Part shown: positions 6,987 through 16,193 of the stretch, in pieces
How positions within the stretch are numbered: the stretch's first letter is position 1
How the letters are laid out: every line of letters starts with the position of its first letter
From: a virus
Length of the DNA: 41,079 nt
Strand: one strand, 5' to 3'
IMG/VR virus record: IMGVR_UViG_3300031565_000114
Location: 1 to 41,079 of that record
The notes under the pieces: model-generated
Seen by the model: only the letters and a program-made list of their open reading frames with translations
Told to the model about the DNA's origin: nothing
Database searches by the model: none
Made by a program: the position numbers and the translations under genes

Positions 6987-9458
6987 ATGAAAGGATTCGC
7001 CGGTCTGCTGCTGGTCTTGCTCCTGGCCGGGCCCCTGGGGGCCTGGGGCGGGTACGAGGACTTCACGCGCACGAGCCTGTGGACGGAGACGGACAGCGGC
7101 AATATGCTCTCCATCGGGACCGGCGGAACGGCCGTTTCCACCACGGTCAAGGAGGACCCCGGGGCCCGGCTGGTCGGCGACTTCGGGGCAACGTACTTCG
7201 CCGACTTCGAGTTCCGGTTCACGGGCGATCATGAGTCGAGCTTCTCGACGTACGGCGAGTGGCGGATGGGCGTCAGCGACGCCGACGGCTTCTGGCCGGA
7301 CGCCGACGACGGCGACTCCGTCTGGCTGAAGATCGCCACGAACGCACCGGCCGTCAATACGGTGACGCTGCTCAGCGTCACGGGAGGCAGCGCCTCGGAG
7401 TCCGGCGATTCCTTCACGGTCTCCACCGGGACGGACTATTACGCCACCTTCTCCCGATCGGGCACGACGCTGACCGCCGCCTTCTACAGCGACGCCGGCC
7501 GGACGCAGCATATCAACGGCTCGCCGATCGCCATGACCTGCATCTCCACAACCCTTCGCTACCTGCACGTTTGGAACGCCAAGAGCGACACGGCCCGGAA
7601 CATCACCTGGGACGTCGTCGCCTTCGATATGAACCGCGCGCCCGCGCAGACGACCAGCTTCTACGTGGATGGGACCAACGGCGACAACAGCTACGACGGC
7701 CTCACCCTCGACCACTCCGGCGGTCTCGACCACGGACCCTTCAAGACGATCAATTACTCCGTCAATTTCTGGCGGGTCGGCGCGGGCTCGACCGTCTACG
7801 TTCGGGGCGGGACCTACTTTGAGTCGGCCACGTTCGGCAAGGGCGGGTCCGCCGGCAGTCCGCTGACCCTCACCCGGTACGAGGCCGAGACCCCGATCAT
7901 CGACGGCTCCTACCCGGTTCCCGCCTCCGCCTGGACCGCCTGCGCCAACGCCGGCGATGCGCTCGGCAACGAGAACTGGGCCAATATGTACTACTGCACC
8001 CTGCCGGCCGGCCCGGAAATGAACAGCAATCTCTACCAAGGGGATGCCTACCTGAACCTCGCCCAGGACTGCGAGCCGGCGGACCGCTGGTACTACTACA
8101 ACGAGGAAAACTGGCACCACCGCCGCGTCGACGTCACGAGCACGACGCTGACCGACGCCAACCTGCCGGCCTACGGCGGCGCGGCCCTCGTCGGCGGCTA
8201 CGTCGCCACGCGAACGACCAGCAACACCGTCGGCCAGGGCCTCATTACGGCCTTCAACAGCGAGACGGATACGATCACATTCGAGGACCTGGGCAATCCG
8301 GAAAAGACGACCGGCGGCTATTACATCTACGTCCTGTTCAATTCCCCCAGCGATTACATCTTCGACGACGAAGGCGAGTATGTGATTGGGGCCGACCGCA
8401 CCTGCGTCGTGTGGCCTTGGGACGAGACGGACCTGACGGCCGCGGCCGACGGTACGGTGACCGCCTCCGTCCGCACGTACCAGGTCTACCCCTACTCCTA
8501 CAGCTACATCGTGCTGGATGGCCTGACCATTCGGCGAGGCTACGGCAACGCGATCGTGGCCACCGGCAGCTTCATCACGATGCAAAACTGCACGGTCACG
8601 CAGTGCGCCGGCGTCAACGGCGTCGCCTGCAATCATTGTTACCTCACCGGCAGCAACGCCACCTTCCACAACAACACGCTCACCTGGGGCCGGGGGCAGA
8701 CCCGGGGGCTCGTCGGGACGGCCAGTGACAGCGTGTGGACGAACAACACGATCGGGCATTACTCGGGCTCCTGCATCTGCGCCCTGGGCGGCGACCGCAG
8801 CCGGATCGTCGACAACACCATCTATTCCAGCACGGGCCCGCACAGCAACGCGATCGCGGTCCAATACTGCGCGGACAAGTGCCTGATCGCCCGCAACAAG
8901 GTGGTCGATGTCCCCCGCCTGACCCTGAGCTACAGTGAGAACGTCACGATCTGCCACAACGTCCTCGACTACGCGACCTGGGGCAGCTACTACGTCATGG
9001 ACAACGGTGGGTGCACCGGCTACATCCGCGTCTTCAACAACACCATGCTGGGCCCGGGGACCTATTACTTCCTCAAGAGCTGGGCCTCCAGTTGGGATAC
9101 GACCGTCTTCAAGAACAACGTGATCGACAGCTCGAACTGCACCTCGACGGACCATACGTACAACGTCTTCACGAGCGACAACCACTGGACCCTCGACGGG
9201 ACGGAGTCGGTCAACTACAGCGAGCCGTCCCTGATCGTGGATTGGGGCAACGAAGACTACACGCCCGTCGAGGACGGGGACCTTCACGACGCCGGCACGG
9301 ACGTTTCCGGCCTGTTCGACACCACGGCGTGGCCCAGCTTCAACTTCAACCTGGACCTCGACGGCAATGCGCGGACGGGGACCTGGGACATCGGGGCCGT
9401 CGAACGGGGGGCCGGGGCGGCCCCCAGCTACCACCTGGTCATAAGGAGCGGATCGTGA
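6987..9458 (+). CDS. Secreted-type right-handed beta-helix protein (tail appendage candidate)
   Basis: I chose the ATG at 6987 over the upstream TTG because it starts a clear signal peptide (basic start, LLLVLLLAGPLGA, cleavage near residue 20). Residues 22-225 form a beta-sandwich-like domain starting GYEDFT and containing GFWPDADDGDSVWLK and FSRSGTTLTAAFY; the same domain recurs at the end of the next protein. From about residue 228 a pectate-lyase-like right-handed beta-helix begins (SFYVDGTNGDNSYDGL, PFKTIN, GSTVYVRGGTYFE) and continues as Asn-rich repeated coils (NNT, NNV). Beta-helices in phages usually form receptor-binding or depolymerising spikes, but these lack Sec signals. The final residues overlap the next GTG start. 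Confidence 0.7.
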   Translation: MKGFAGLLLVLLLAGPLGAWGGYEDFTRTSLWTETDSGNMLSIGTGGTAVSTTVKEDPGARLVGDFGATYFADFEFRFTGDHESSFSTYGEWRMGVSDADGFWPDADDGDSVWLKIATNAPAVNTVTLLSVTGGSASESGDSFTVSTGTDYYATFSRSGTTLTAAFYSDAGRTQHINGSPIAMTCISTTLRYLHVWNAKSDTARNITWDVVAFDMNRAPAQTTSFYVDGTNGDNSYDGLTLDHSGGLDHGPFKTINYSVNFWRVGAGSTVYVRGGTYFESATFGKGGSAGSPLTLTRYEAETPIIDGSYPVPASAWTACANAGDALGNENWANMYYCTLPAGPEMNSNLYQGDAYLNLAQDCEPADRWYYYNEENWHHRRVDVTSTTLTDANLPAYGGAALVGGYVATRTTSNTVGQGLITAFNSETDTITFEDLGNPEKTTGGYYIYVLFNSPSDYIFDDEGEYVIGADRTCVVWPWDETDLTAAADGTVTASVRTYQVYPYSYSYIVLDGLTIRRGYGNAIVATGSFITMQNCTVTQCAGVNGVACNHCYLTGSNATFHNNTLTWGRGQTRGLVGTASDSVWTNNTIGHYSGSCICALGGDRSRIVDNTIYSSTGPHSNAIAVQYCADKCLIARNKVVDVPRLTLSYSENVTICHNVLDYATWGSYYVMDNGGCTGYIRVFNNTMLGPGTYYFLKSWASSWDTTVFKNNVIDSSNCTSTDHTYNVFTSDNHWTLDGTESVNYSEPSLIVDWGNEDYTPVEDGDLHDAGTDVSGLFDTTAWPSFNFNLDLDGNARTGTWDIGAVERGAGAAPSYHLVIRSGS

Positions 9459-10921
9459 GACCATTCTGTTCCATCGCAATTCTGCTGTTTCTGAATCCGC
9501 TGTCCTTGGGGGCCTACAATCCTCAGAATGACCCGGCCTGCCGCGCCTGGTGGCGCATGGAATCCGGGGCGATCACCACGGATTCGAGCGGCGAGGACAA
9601 CACCCTCACCAACAACAACAGCACCCCCAGCAGCGCTACGTGCAAGGAAGGCTCGGCCAGCGCCAACTTCGACGGCATCGACCAGTCTCTTTCCATCGCC
9701 GATGCCAGCCTGAGCACGGACTTCCCTCTCAAGAGCGGCGATGCCACGAAGGACATCTCGCTATGTTTCTGGATCCGCTTTGACGCTTTGCCGGAGACCT
9801 CCCAAGAGGCTGATCTTTGGTGCAAATATGACGACACAGGGGATAATCGCAGCCTGGCAGTCGCCGCTTACAATTCAGCAGGAACGACGAAATTCTATGG
9901 ATTCTTCGGCTATAACAACGGTGAGAGTGTGGATGCCGTTTTATTCGATGCTGCTATCTCAGCGGAAACGTGGTATCATGTCACCGTTACCCACGAAGGT
10001 TCCACCCGCGATTACCGCATCCGCATCTGGGATGACACGGCCCAGGAGCAGCTTGCCGCAGACAAGACCGGCTCCCTCACCAACGAACTGAGCGTGAGGA
10101 GCGCCGGCGTGTCAATCGGCTGTAGAAGTGACGGGGAGAGTTTCCCCTTGGATGGCCTCATCGACGATGTGCTCGTCTTCGATGACGTGCTGACCGTCTC
10201 CGAGATCGACCAGATTCGCGCCCAAACTTACGACCCCGGCTACGAGGACTTCACCGATGGCTGGACCCACGTCGACGAGTACAACAAGCTGAACGTGACA
10301 GCGACGTCGCTGGTGAATCCGGCCGGGGCGTCCGCGAAGGAGGAACAGGGCGCCACGCACACGAAGAGTTACGGTGCCGGGCAGTTCGGCGACTTCTCCT
10401 GGCAATGGTACGGGCTGGCCGATGCAAGCTGGACCAGTTATACCGCGTGGTTCATGGGCGCCGCCAACGAGGCGGGCTACTGGCCGGGCGTCGTCGATGC
10501 GGGGGACTCCCTCTGGGTCCGCGTTCACTGCGAGGCCAGCGCCGGCAATCAGGCCGCCAACATCTACAGCGTGGACGATGGGGCCGGAACAAATTCAGAT
10601 GACATTTCAATTCCAACCGAGCTGACGAACTACTATTTCCGGTTCTCGCGCTCCGGCACGACGGCGACCCTGACCGTCTGGACGGGCGGCTTCGAGGACA
10701 CGCTCGTGGGCACGGTCAATCTGGCCACGACGAACACGACCTTTCAATACTGCCACGCCTACAACGTCCGCAACGACAACGCCGGCAACGTCCACTGGGA
10801 CCTGTACAACCTCGACCTGGCCGGGGCCGGCGAGGAAGGCCCCTACGTCGGCCTGCTCAAACCCACCTTGAACAATCCCGTGCTGCACGGGGACACCCTG
10901 TCGGGAGGACTTTACGAATGA
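9455..10921 (+). CDS. Secreted-type LamG lectin-like protein with C-terminal beta-sandwich
   Basis: The start is the GTG at 9455, with AAGGAG upstream and a GTGA overlap with the preceding stop. A signal peptide (RPFCSIAILLFLNPLSLGA) opens the 488-residue protein. Residues 30-258 are a LamG/concanavalin-A-like domain, with SANFDGIDQSLSI, FWIRFDAL, AETWYHVTVTHEG and the classic ending LDGLIDDVLVFDDVLT. Residues 262-476 repeat the GYEDFT domain of the upstream protein (GYWPGVVDAGDSLWVR, FRFSRSGTTATLTVW, NVHWDLYNLDL). LamG domains bind glycans, so a role in cell-surface attachment is likely. The LamG part is less GC-rich than both sides, which suggests domain acquisition. Confidence 0.72.
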   Translation: MRPFCSIAILLFLNPLSLGAYNPQNDPACRAWWRMESGAITTDSSGEDNTLTNNNSTPSSATCKEGSASANFDGIDQSLSIADASLSTDFPLKSGDATKDISLCFWIRFDALPETSQEADLWCKYDDTGDNRSLAVAAYNSAGTTKFYGFFGYNNGESVDAVLFDAAISAETWYHVTVTHEGSTRDYRIRIWDDTAQEQLAADKTGSLTNELSVRSAGVSIGCRSDGESFPLDGLIDDVLVFDDVLTVSEIDQIRAQTYDPGYEDFTDGWTHVDEYNKLNVTATSLVNPAGASAKEEQGATHTKSYGAGQFGDFSWQWYGLADASWTSYTAWFMGAANEAGYWPGVVDAGDSLWVRVHCEASAGNQAANIYSVDDGAGTNSDDISIPTELTNYYFRFSRSGTTATLTVWTGGFEDTLVGTVNLATTNTTFQYCHAYNVRNDNAGNVHWDLYNLDLAGAGEEGPYVGLLKPTLNNPVLHGDTLSGGLYE

Positions 10922-12522
10922 AACGGCTACCGCTCTCCATCCTGTTCCTGCTCTGCCTGCTGGCCCCCGCTTCGGCCCATCGCATGGTCTCCGGCACGAC
11001 CGACGAATACGTCTACTTCGTCGCGGTCGATGCGACCGACTACAAGACCCGCGAGACGGGCTTGTCGAGCTTCACGGTCTACTACTCGCTCAACGGCGCG
11101 GCGGCCGTCGCCGTGACGACCCCCACGGTGAATGAGACGGATGGCACGAACATGCCGGGCGTCTACGAGCTGCTGATCGACGAAGCGGGCATGACGACGC
11201 TCGCCGCCGGCGACGATACGGGCGAGCTGTGCCTGCACATCACGCAGGCCAGCATGGCCCCGGTGACCCGGGTCATCGAAATCTACCGGGCGAAGGCCAC
11301 GGCGGGCGAGACGATGACCGTCGCCAGCGGCCTCGCGGCAGCCAACATGACGCAACTCGGCGGCTCGGCCACGCCCGTAACCAACCTCAACAACGTCTAC
11401 AACACGGACTACGCGACCGCCTTCAACGAGCCGAACGGGGTCTTCAACGTCCGGCTTGTCGATGTCTCCAAGGCCGCCGGACTCATTACCGAAGGCACGG
11501 GCAGCGGGCAAATCAGCCTGACGAACGGGACCGTCACCGTCGGGACGAACAGCGACAAGAGCGGTTACAGTCTGGCCGCCGATCAGTCGGCCGTCACGAT
11601 CGGGACGGTGACGACCCTCACGGGCCATACGGCGCAGACGGGCGATAGTTACGCCGAGATCGGGACCGCGGGGGCCGGTCTGACCGCCCTGGGCGATACG
11701 CGCCTGGCGAACCTCGACGCGGCGATCACGACGCGGTCGAGCCATGCCGCCGCCGACGTCAAGACCACCCTGGAGGCGGACGGCTCGAAGATCGACCACG
11801 TCTGGGAGACGACCGAAGACGACGGCGGGGTCCGACGCTTCACCGAGAACGCGCTGGAGCAGGCCCCGTCGGGCACCGGCGGCGACGCGACGGCGGCGAA
11901 CCAGACGACGATCATCAACCATCTGACGGACGTCAAGGGCACGGCGTTCGTCAAAGACACCAGCTCCCTTCCTCAATGTCTGACGGCGACGAGCGTCACC
12001 GTCTCCGAAAAGACGGGATTCAGCCTGGGCTCGCCTCAGACGTTCGACCTGACGGGCGATATCACCGGCAACCTCAGCGGCTCGGTGGGCAGCGTGACCG
12101 GCGGCGCCACCGCCGCGAACCAGACGACGATCGTCACGCACCTGACGGACGTCAAGGGCCCGACCTGGTCGGCCGCGACGGACCAGCTGGAGGACATCCG
12201 GGACCGAGGCGATGCAGCCTGGACGACGGGCGCGGGCACGGGCCTGACGCCCCTGGCCTCCGGCACCGCCCAGGCCGGCGCAGGGTCGAGCATCACGCTC
12301 GCGGCCGGGACGGGCAACGCCTCCAAGACGCTCATCGGGGCGAAGATCGCGATCCATACCGGGACGGGCGCGGGCCAGACGAACTACGTCATCGCCTACG
12401 ATGCGACCTCCAAAATCGCCCGCACCCTGAGCCCGTGGTTCGTGACGCCGGATGCGACGAGCGAGTATGAGATCATCCCGGGCGAGGGCCGGATTCTGGA
12501 GATCCTGCTCGGCAAACGATAA
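10918..12522 (+). CDS. Secreted-type fibre-like appendage protein
   Basis: The ATG overlaps the previous stop (ATGA) and has GGGAGGA upstream. The 534-residue product starts with a textbook signal peptide (MKRLPLSILFLLCLLAPASA, cleavage after ASA). The first 100 residues after it form a beta domain (HRMVSGTTDEYVYFVAVDAT...). The rest is Gly/Thr/Ala/Asp-rich with fibre-type repeats: DKSGYSLAADQSAVTIGTV, EKTGFSLGSPQTFDL, LTDVKGTAF and LTDVKGPTW. Such DKTGYSL-type repeats are common in phage tail fibres and neck appendages. A beta-rich carboxy domain (residues 440-534) may be the tip. The function as an adhesin is inferred. Confidence 0.68.
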   Translation: MKRLPLSILFLLCLLAPASAHRMVSGTTDEYVYFVAVDATDYKTRETGLSSFTVYYSLNGAAAVAVTTPTVNETDGTNMPGVYELLIDEAGMTTLAAGDDTGELCLHITQASMAPVTRVIEIYRAKATAGETMTVASGLAAANMTQLGGSATPVTNLNNVYNTDYATAFNEPNGVFNVRLVDVSKAAGLITEGTGSGQISLTNGTVTVGTNSDKSGYSLAADQSAVTIGTVTTLTGHTAQTGDSYAEIGTAGAGLTALGDTRLANLDAAITTRSSHAAADVKTTLEADGSKIDHVWETTEDDGGVRRFTENALEQAPSGTGGDATAANQTTIINHLTDVKGTAFVKDTSSLPQCLTATSVTVSEKTGFSLGSPQTFDLTGDITGNLSGSVGSVTGGATAANQTTIVTHLTDVKGPTWSAATDQLEDIRDRGDAAWTTGAGTGLTPLASGTAQAGAGSSITLAAGTGNASKTLIGAKIAIHTGTGAGQTNYVIAYDATSKIARTLSPWFVTPDATSEYEIIPGEGRILEILLGKR

Positions 12523-12531
12523 GGGGCGGCC

Positions 12532-13107
12532 ATGAACTGGAGCAAGACACAGATCTGCAACGCCGCGCTCGGCCTGGTCGGGGCCGGGAGCATCGGCAAC
12601 TATGACGACGCCGCCGAGCGCTCCACGGAGGCCCAGCGGTGCCGCTTCTACTTTCCGATCCTCCTGCAGTCCGTCCTGGAATCGTTCCCGTGGAAGTGCG
12701 TCGCGAAGCCGGCGGTCCTGACGGCCACGACGGAGGAGCCGCCGTTCGGCTACGCCTACGCCTACGTCCTCCCCGCCGACTGGGTCCGGATGATCGGGAT
12801 GGACCATCCCTCGCGGAAGTACCTCGTCTACGGCCGGGCCCTCCACACGAACGCCTCTCCCGCCTGCATCAGCTACGTGCCGTTGGAAATGGACGCGACG
12901 AAATACTCGGCGGGGCTGGTCCGGTGCCTGTACCTCAACCTCGGGTACGAGCTCGCCCTCTCCTTGCGGCAGGATCCGGAGCTGGCGAACCAGATGCGGC
13001 GGGACCTGGAGCAGTTCTTCCTGCCCGTGGTCCGGATGGCGGACGCGGCCGGACAGGGCGTTCGGACGCTCTCCCAGGGGACCCTCACGGAGATGTTCGA
13101 CGAATGA
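12532..13107 (+). CDS. Tail tubular protein A / head-tail adaptor
   Basis: This 191-residue protein matches the T7 gp11-type adaptor family: ICNAALGLVGAGSIGNYDD at the start (alanine-leucine helix with a Gly and a short loop), then AQRCRFYFPILLQSVLESFPWKCV, where family members also have a Leu-x-x-x-Pro-Trp helix end. Residues 60-120 are beta-rich and the carboxy end is helical. A ring of this protein joins the portal to the tail nozzle. It overlaps the nozzle gene by four bases (ATGA), which supports the pairing of adaptor and nozzle seen in many podoviruses. Confidence 0.82.
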   Translation: MNWSKTQICNAALGLVGAGSIGNYDDAAERSTEAQRCRFYFPILLQSVLESFPWKCVAKPAVLTATTEEPPFGYAYAYVLPADWVRMIGMDHPSRKYLVYGRALHTNASPACISYVPLEMDATKYSAGLVRCLYLNLGYELALSLRQDPELANQMRRDLEQFFLPVVRMADAAGQGVRTLSQGTLTEMFDE

Positions 13108-15650
13108 CGGCGAAGATCGATATGCTGACGTTCGACGCGGGGCTCGTGGACGATCTCGTCGAGGCCCGGGCGACGGCGTTGAACCACGGCCGGGGCTGCC
13201 GCCGGCTGACGAACTTCATCGCCCTGCCGCAGGGCCCGGCGATCGCGCGGCCGCCGTCGAGGTTGATGGGCCTGGCGGCGACCAAGGACGGCGACGGGGG
13301 GCTGCTGCCCCGTCTCATTCGCGTCACGTACGATCAACTCCTGAGCTACCAGGTCGAGTTCGGGCACGGCTACTGCCGGTTCTTCACGAACGACGGCCAG
13401 GTCCTCGACGGCGAGGCGGTCTACGAGATCGACAGTCCCTACGCGGCGACGGAGCTCGCGGAGCTGGTCCCCTTCTGCGACGCCGGGACGCTCTACCTCT
13501 GGCACCCGGACCATCCGCCCTACCGCCTGGTCTACTCGGCGGAGACGGCCTGGGTCCTGGAGCCGACGCCGTTCACCTGGGGCCCCTTTCTGGAGGCCAA
13601 CGGGACGGCCGTCACGATCGCGGCCGACGGGGGCGCCGGCCCGGTGACGCTGACGGCGACGGCGGACGTGTTCCTGCCCGGGCACATCGGCGCCCGGTGG
13701 ATGATCGGCCATCGCGCCCCGAGCGCGAAGCTCTATAAGAAGTTCACCCTCGACGGGTCCTCCAGCTCGATCTCCGTCGCCTTCGCGACGAGCTGGAGAC
13801 TCGACGTCACGGGGACCTTCGACGCGACGCTGACGCTGGAGCGGAGCTACGACGCCGAAGCGACCTGGGAGCCCATGAACGTCTACCTGGCGGCCGCCAC
13901 GGACGAAGGGCTGGAACAGGGGGACAACGCCTCCTACCGGGTGACGATGAGCGACTGGGTCAGCGGGACCGCCTATCTGAACCTGATCGTCGACGCGCAC
14001 ATCCACATCGGGGCCGTCGAGATCACGGGCGTCGACCCAGAGACGCCCACCGAGGCGGAGGCGACCGTGATGCAGACGCTGTACTCCACGGACCCGACGA
14101 CGATCTGGGCGGAGGGGGCCTGGAGCCCGCTTCGCGGCTATCCCCGCTGCGGCGGCCTGATCGAGAACCGGCTCGCCTCGGCGGCGACGATCGCGGACCC
14201 GACGACGATCTGGCTGTCGCGGTCCAACGGCTATACGCAGATGCGGACGGGCGCAGCGCCGAGTGATGCGCTGACGTTCACCTTCACGACGGGCAAGGGC
14301 GACCCCTTCCTCTGGATTTCCGCCGAGCAAACCCGCTGGTACGTGGGGACGCCGTCCGCCGTCCTCCAGATGCAGGCCGCCGACCCGAGCAGCGCGTTGA
14401 GCCGGACGAACGTCGCCACCGTCGTGCGGCGGATCGATTTCGGGTCGGCCCCGATCCGGCCCGTGCGGGCGCACTCGACCCTGATCCTGGTCGATGTGTC
14501 GCGCCTGCGGCCGATGAAGGTCACCTACGACTGGGAGCAGGACCTGCTCGTCGCCCCGCCCCTGACGTTCCAGTGCCCAACCCTGACGGCGCCCGGGATC
14601 AAACAGATCTGCTTTCAGCGGGGGATCGTCCCGATGGTCTGGGCCCTGCGGACGGACGGCGTTCTGCTGGGCATGACGTACGAGCAGATGTTCCGCGAGG
14701 ACGTGATCGCCTGGCAGATCACGGAGACCGGCGGAACGATCGACTGGATCGAGCCGATGCCGGGGACCGGCGGCGAGCAGCTCTGGTGGTCGGTGGACCG
14801 GGACGGGGTCCGCTGCATCGAACGGCTGGACCCGCTGAACCTGAAACCCACGCGCGACGGCGATCACGGCCTCGACAGCTACGTGACCTTCGACGGCGGC
14901 GCTGCGCAGACGATCGCCACGCTGGCGATCGACGCGGACACCGGCGTCGTCACGGCGGCCCTGACGGGCCACGGGTATGAGGACGGGGACCACGTCCGGA
15001 TCGCGGCCTCCGTGCAGCTGCCCTGGCTCAACGGCAGGGTCTTCGACGTCGCCGACGCGGCCGACGACACGTTCACGCTCAAGCTGGCGGGCGGGGACTA
15101 CGTGGACGGCCGGCTGCTGACGGAGGCCTCCGGCGCAGCCGGGACGGTCTGCGGCGTCGCCCGGACCTTCACCGGCGCCGGCCACCTGAACGGCGTGGAG
15201 GTCTACGCGGTCGGGGACGGCGGCAGGGTGCTCGGGCCCTTCACGCCGGCCGAGGGTGAAGCGGACCTCGGCGGCTGGTGGAACCGGGTCGCGCTCGGCC
15301 TGTTCACGGAGGCCTGGCTGCAGCCGCTGCGGATCGTCCTGCCGACGCCCGCCGGCTCCACGCGAGGGCGGCAGATGTCGGTCGCGGGCCTGTGGCTCAG
15401 CGTGTACCGCTCCTGGGAGTGCCAGATCGGCCGGGACGCGGACCACCTCGAGACCCTCAATTTCTGGGGGACGGAGACGGAAATCAACGCCCCGCCGGAG
15501 CTGGTGACGGACGATTTCTACGTGACGATCGAGGGGGGCCTGACGGACGACCCGACCGTCCTCATCCGGCGGTCGCTGCCGCTGCCCCTGTGCGTCCGGG
15601 CCATGATGCTGGATACGGGGATCGGCGGGACGAGGAGTACGCAGCCATGA
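13104..15650 (+). CDS. Tail nozzle protein (tail tubular protein B type)
   Basis: The ATG at 13104 overlaps the adaptor stop. At 848 residues it fits the podovirus nozzle (T7 gp12-like, Bbp12-like). The early part has SPYAATELAELVPFCDAGTLYLWHPDHPPYRL, split here into its two halves by the Cys, which is the hallmark region 'dsPY...l..l...qsaDtlyivHp..pp..L'. Around residues 620-660 lies an E1_FCCH-type insert (GHGYEDGDHVRI ... WLNGRVF), common in phage stabilisation proteins. The carboxy end is beta-rich. Six copies form the tail tip through which DNA and ejection proteins leave. Confidence 0.85.
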   Translation: MTAKIDMLTFDAGLVDDLVEARATALNHGRGCRRLTNFIALPQGPAIARPPSRLMGLAATKDGDGGLLPRLIRVTYDQLLSYQVEFGHGYCRFFTNDGQVLDGEAVYEIDSPYAATELAELVPFCDAGTLYLWHPDHPPYRLVYSAETAWVLEPTPFTWGPFLEANGTAVTIAADGGAGPVTLTATADVFLPGHIGARWMIGHRAPSAKLYKKFTLDGSSSSISVAFATSWRLDVTGTFDATLTLERSYDAEATWEPMNVYLAAATDEGLEQGDNASYRVTMSDWVSGTAYLNLIVDAHIHIGAVEITGVDPETPTEAEATVMQTLYSTDPTTIWAEGAWSPLRGYPRCGGLIENRLASAATIADPTTIWLSRSNGYTQMRTGAAPSDALTFTFTTGKGDPFLWISAEQTRWYVGTPSAVLQMQAADPSSALSRTNVATVVRRIDFGSAPIRPVRAHSTLILVDVSRLRPMKVTYDWEQDLLVAPPLTFQCPTLTAPGIKQICFQRGIVPMVWALRTDGVLLGMTYEQMFREDVIAWQITETGGTIDWIEPMPGTGGEQLWWSVDRDGVRCIERLDPLNLKPTRDGDHGLDSYVTFDGGAAQTIATLAIDADTGVVTAALTGHGYEDGDHVRIAASVQLPWLNGRVFDVADAADDTFTLKLAGGDYVDGRLLTEASGAAGTVCGVARTFTGAGHLNGVEVYAVGDGGRVLGPFTPAEGEADLGGWWNRVALGLFTEAWLQPLRIVLPTPAGSTRGRQMSVAGLWLSVYRSWECQIGRDADHLETLNFWGTETEINAPPELVTDDFYVTIEGGLTDDPTVLIRRSLPLPLCVRAMMLDTGIGGTRSTQP

Positions 15651-16114
15651 CGGGAGGCGGCATATTCGGGATGATCGTGCAGGCCATCGGGATCGGCGTG
15701 ACGGCCGCCGGGGAGAACCGCGCCGGGGACGAGCGCTACGAGGCCCACATCCGGACGGCCAAAGACTACGGGCGGGAGCAGCTCTGGAGCCGGGAGGACA
15801 CGGACTACCGGGTCCGGATGGTCCGCGAGGCGGGGGCCGAGACCGTCGGGGCGATCGAGGCGGAGACGGGCAAGGCCGGCCTGGCGATGACGGGCACGCC
15901 CTTGTCCCACCTGGTCGCGACGGCCGGCAAGATCGAGATGTCCGTGGCGGGCCTCCGGGAGGCGCAGCGGCGAACAGACATTCGGTACGCGCGGGCGATC
16001 GACGAGGAGCGGGCCCAGGCGCGGAAGGAGCGGTCCGCCGGCCACTATCGCTCCGCCGCGGCGGTGATCGGCGGGATCGGCGAGATGGGCTCCAGCAGCG
16101 GGATGATGGGATGA
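15647..16114 (+). CDS. Small internal virion protein (T7 gp14-like position, 155 aa)
   Basis: The start overlaps the nozzle stop (ATGA). A Gly/Ile/Ala hydrophobic segment (residues 4-22, IFGMIVQAIGIGVTAAG) is followed by a long charged helical region with regularly spaced Arg, Glu and Ala, and a Gly/Ser/Met tail. This pattern and its place between nozzle and two larger helical proteins fit the smallest of the three podovirus ejection proteins, which inserts in the host outer membrane after release. No sequence signature confirms it. Confidence 0.6.
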   Translation: MTGGGIFGMIVQAIGIGVTAAGENRAGDERYEAHIRTAKDYGREQLWSREDTDYRVRMVREAGAETVGAIEAETGKAGLAMTGTPLSHLVATAGKIEMSVAGLREAQRRTDIRYARAIDEERAQARKERSAGHYRSAAAVIGGIGEMGSSSGMMG

Positions 16115-16157
16115 CGGGGGGGAGGTGCGATTTTTGATTGATGCTTTATGATTTGTT
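16115..16157 (+). other. Short AT-rich intergenic segment
   Basis: Forty-three bases between the small ejection gene and the heptamer array. They are strongly AT-rich compared with surroundings (TTTTTGATTGATGCTTTATG). TTGATT and TATGAT occur but too close together for a normal promoter. I see no gene here. Confidence 0.5.
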
Positions 16158-16185
16158 GGGATTTAGGATTTAGGATTTAGGGTTT
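16158..16185. repeat. Heptanucleotide repeat (AGGATTT variants x4)
   Basis: Units GGGATTT, AGGATTT, AGGATTT, AGGGTTT are followed by CTCTTCCG and the ATG at 16194. This is the same repeat family and same flank as the array in front of the portal gene at 502-537, suggesting that the two leaders share origin. Confidence 0.92.
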
Positions 16186-16193
16186 CTCTTCCG

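Noticed and set aside
6969-9479. Leftward open frame of 836 codons opposite the beta-helix gene
   Set aside because: High-GC shadow: composition is Arg/Val/Gly/Pro/Asp-rich without folds, no ribosome-binding site, and the rightward gene has clear domains.
12873-15446. Leftward open frame opposite the nozzle gene
   Set aside because: Shadow of a well-supported gene; no start signal or recognisable domain.
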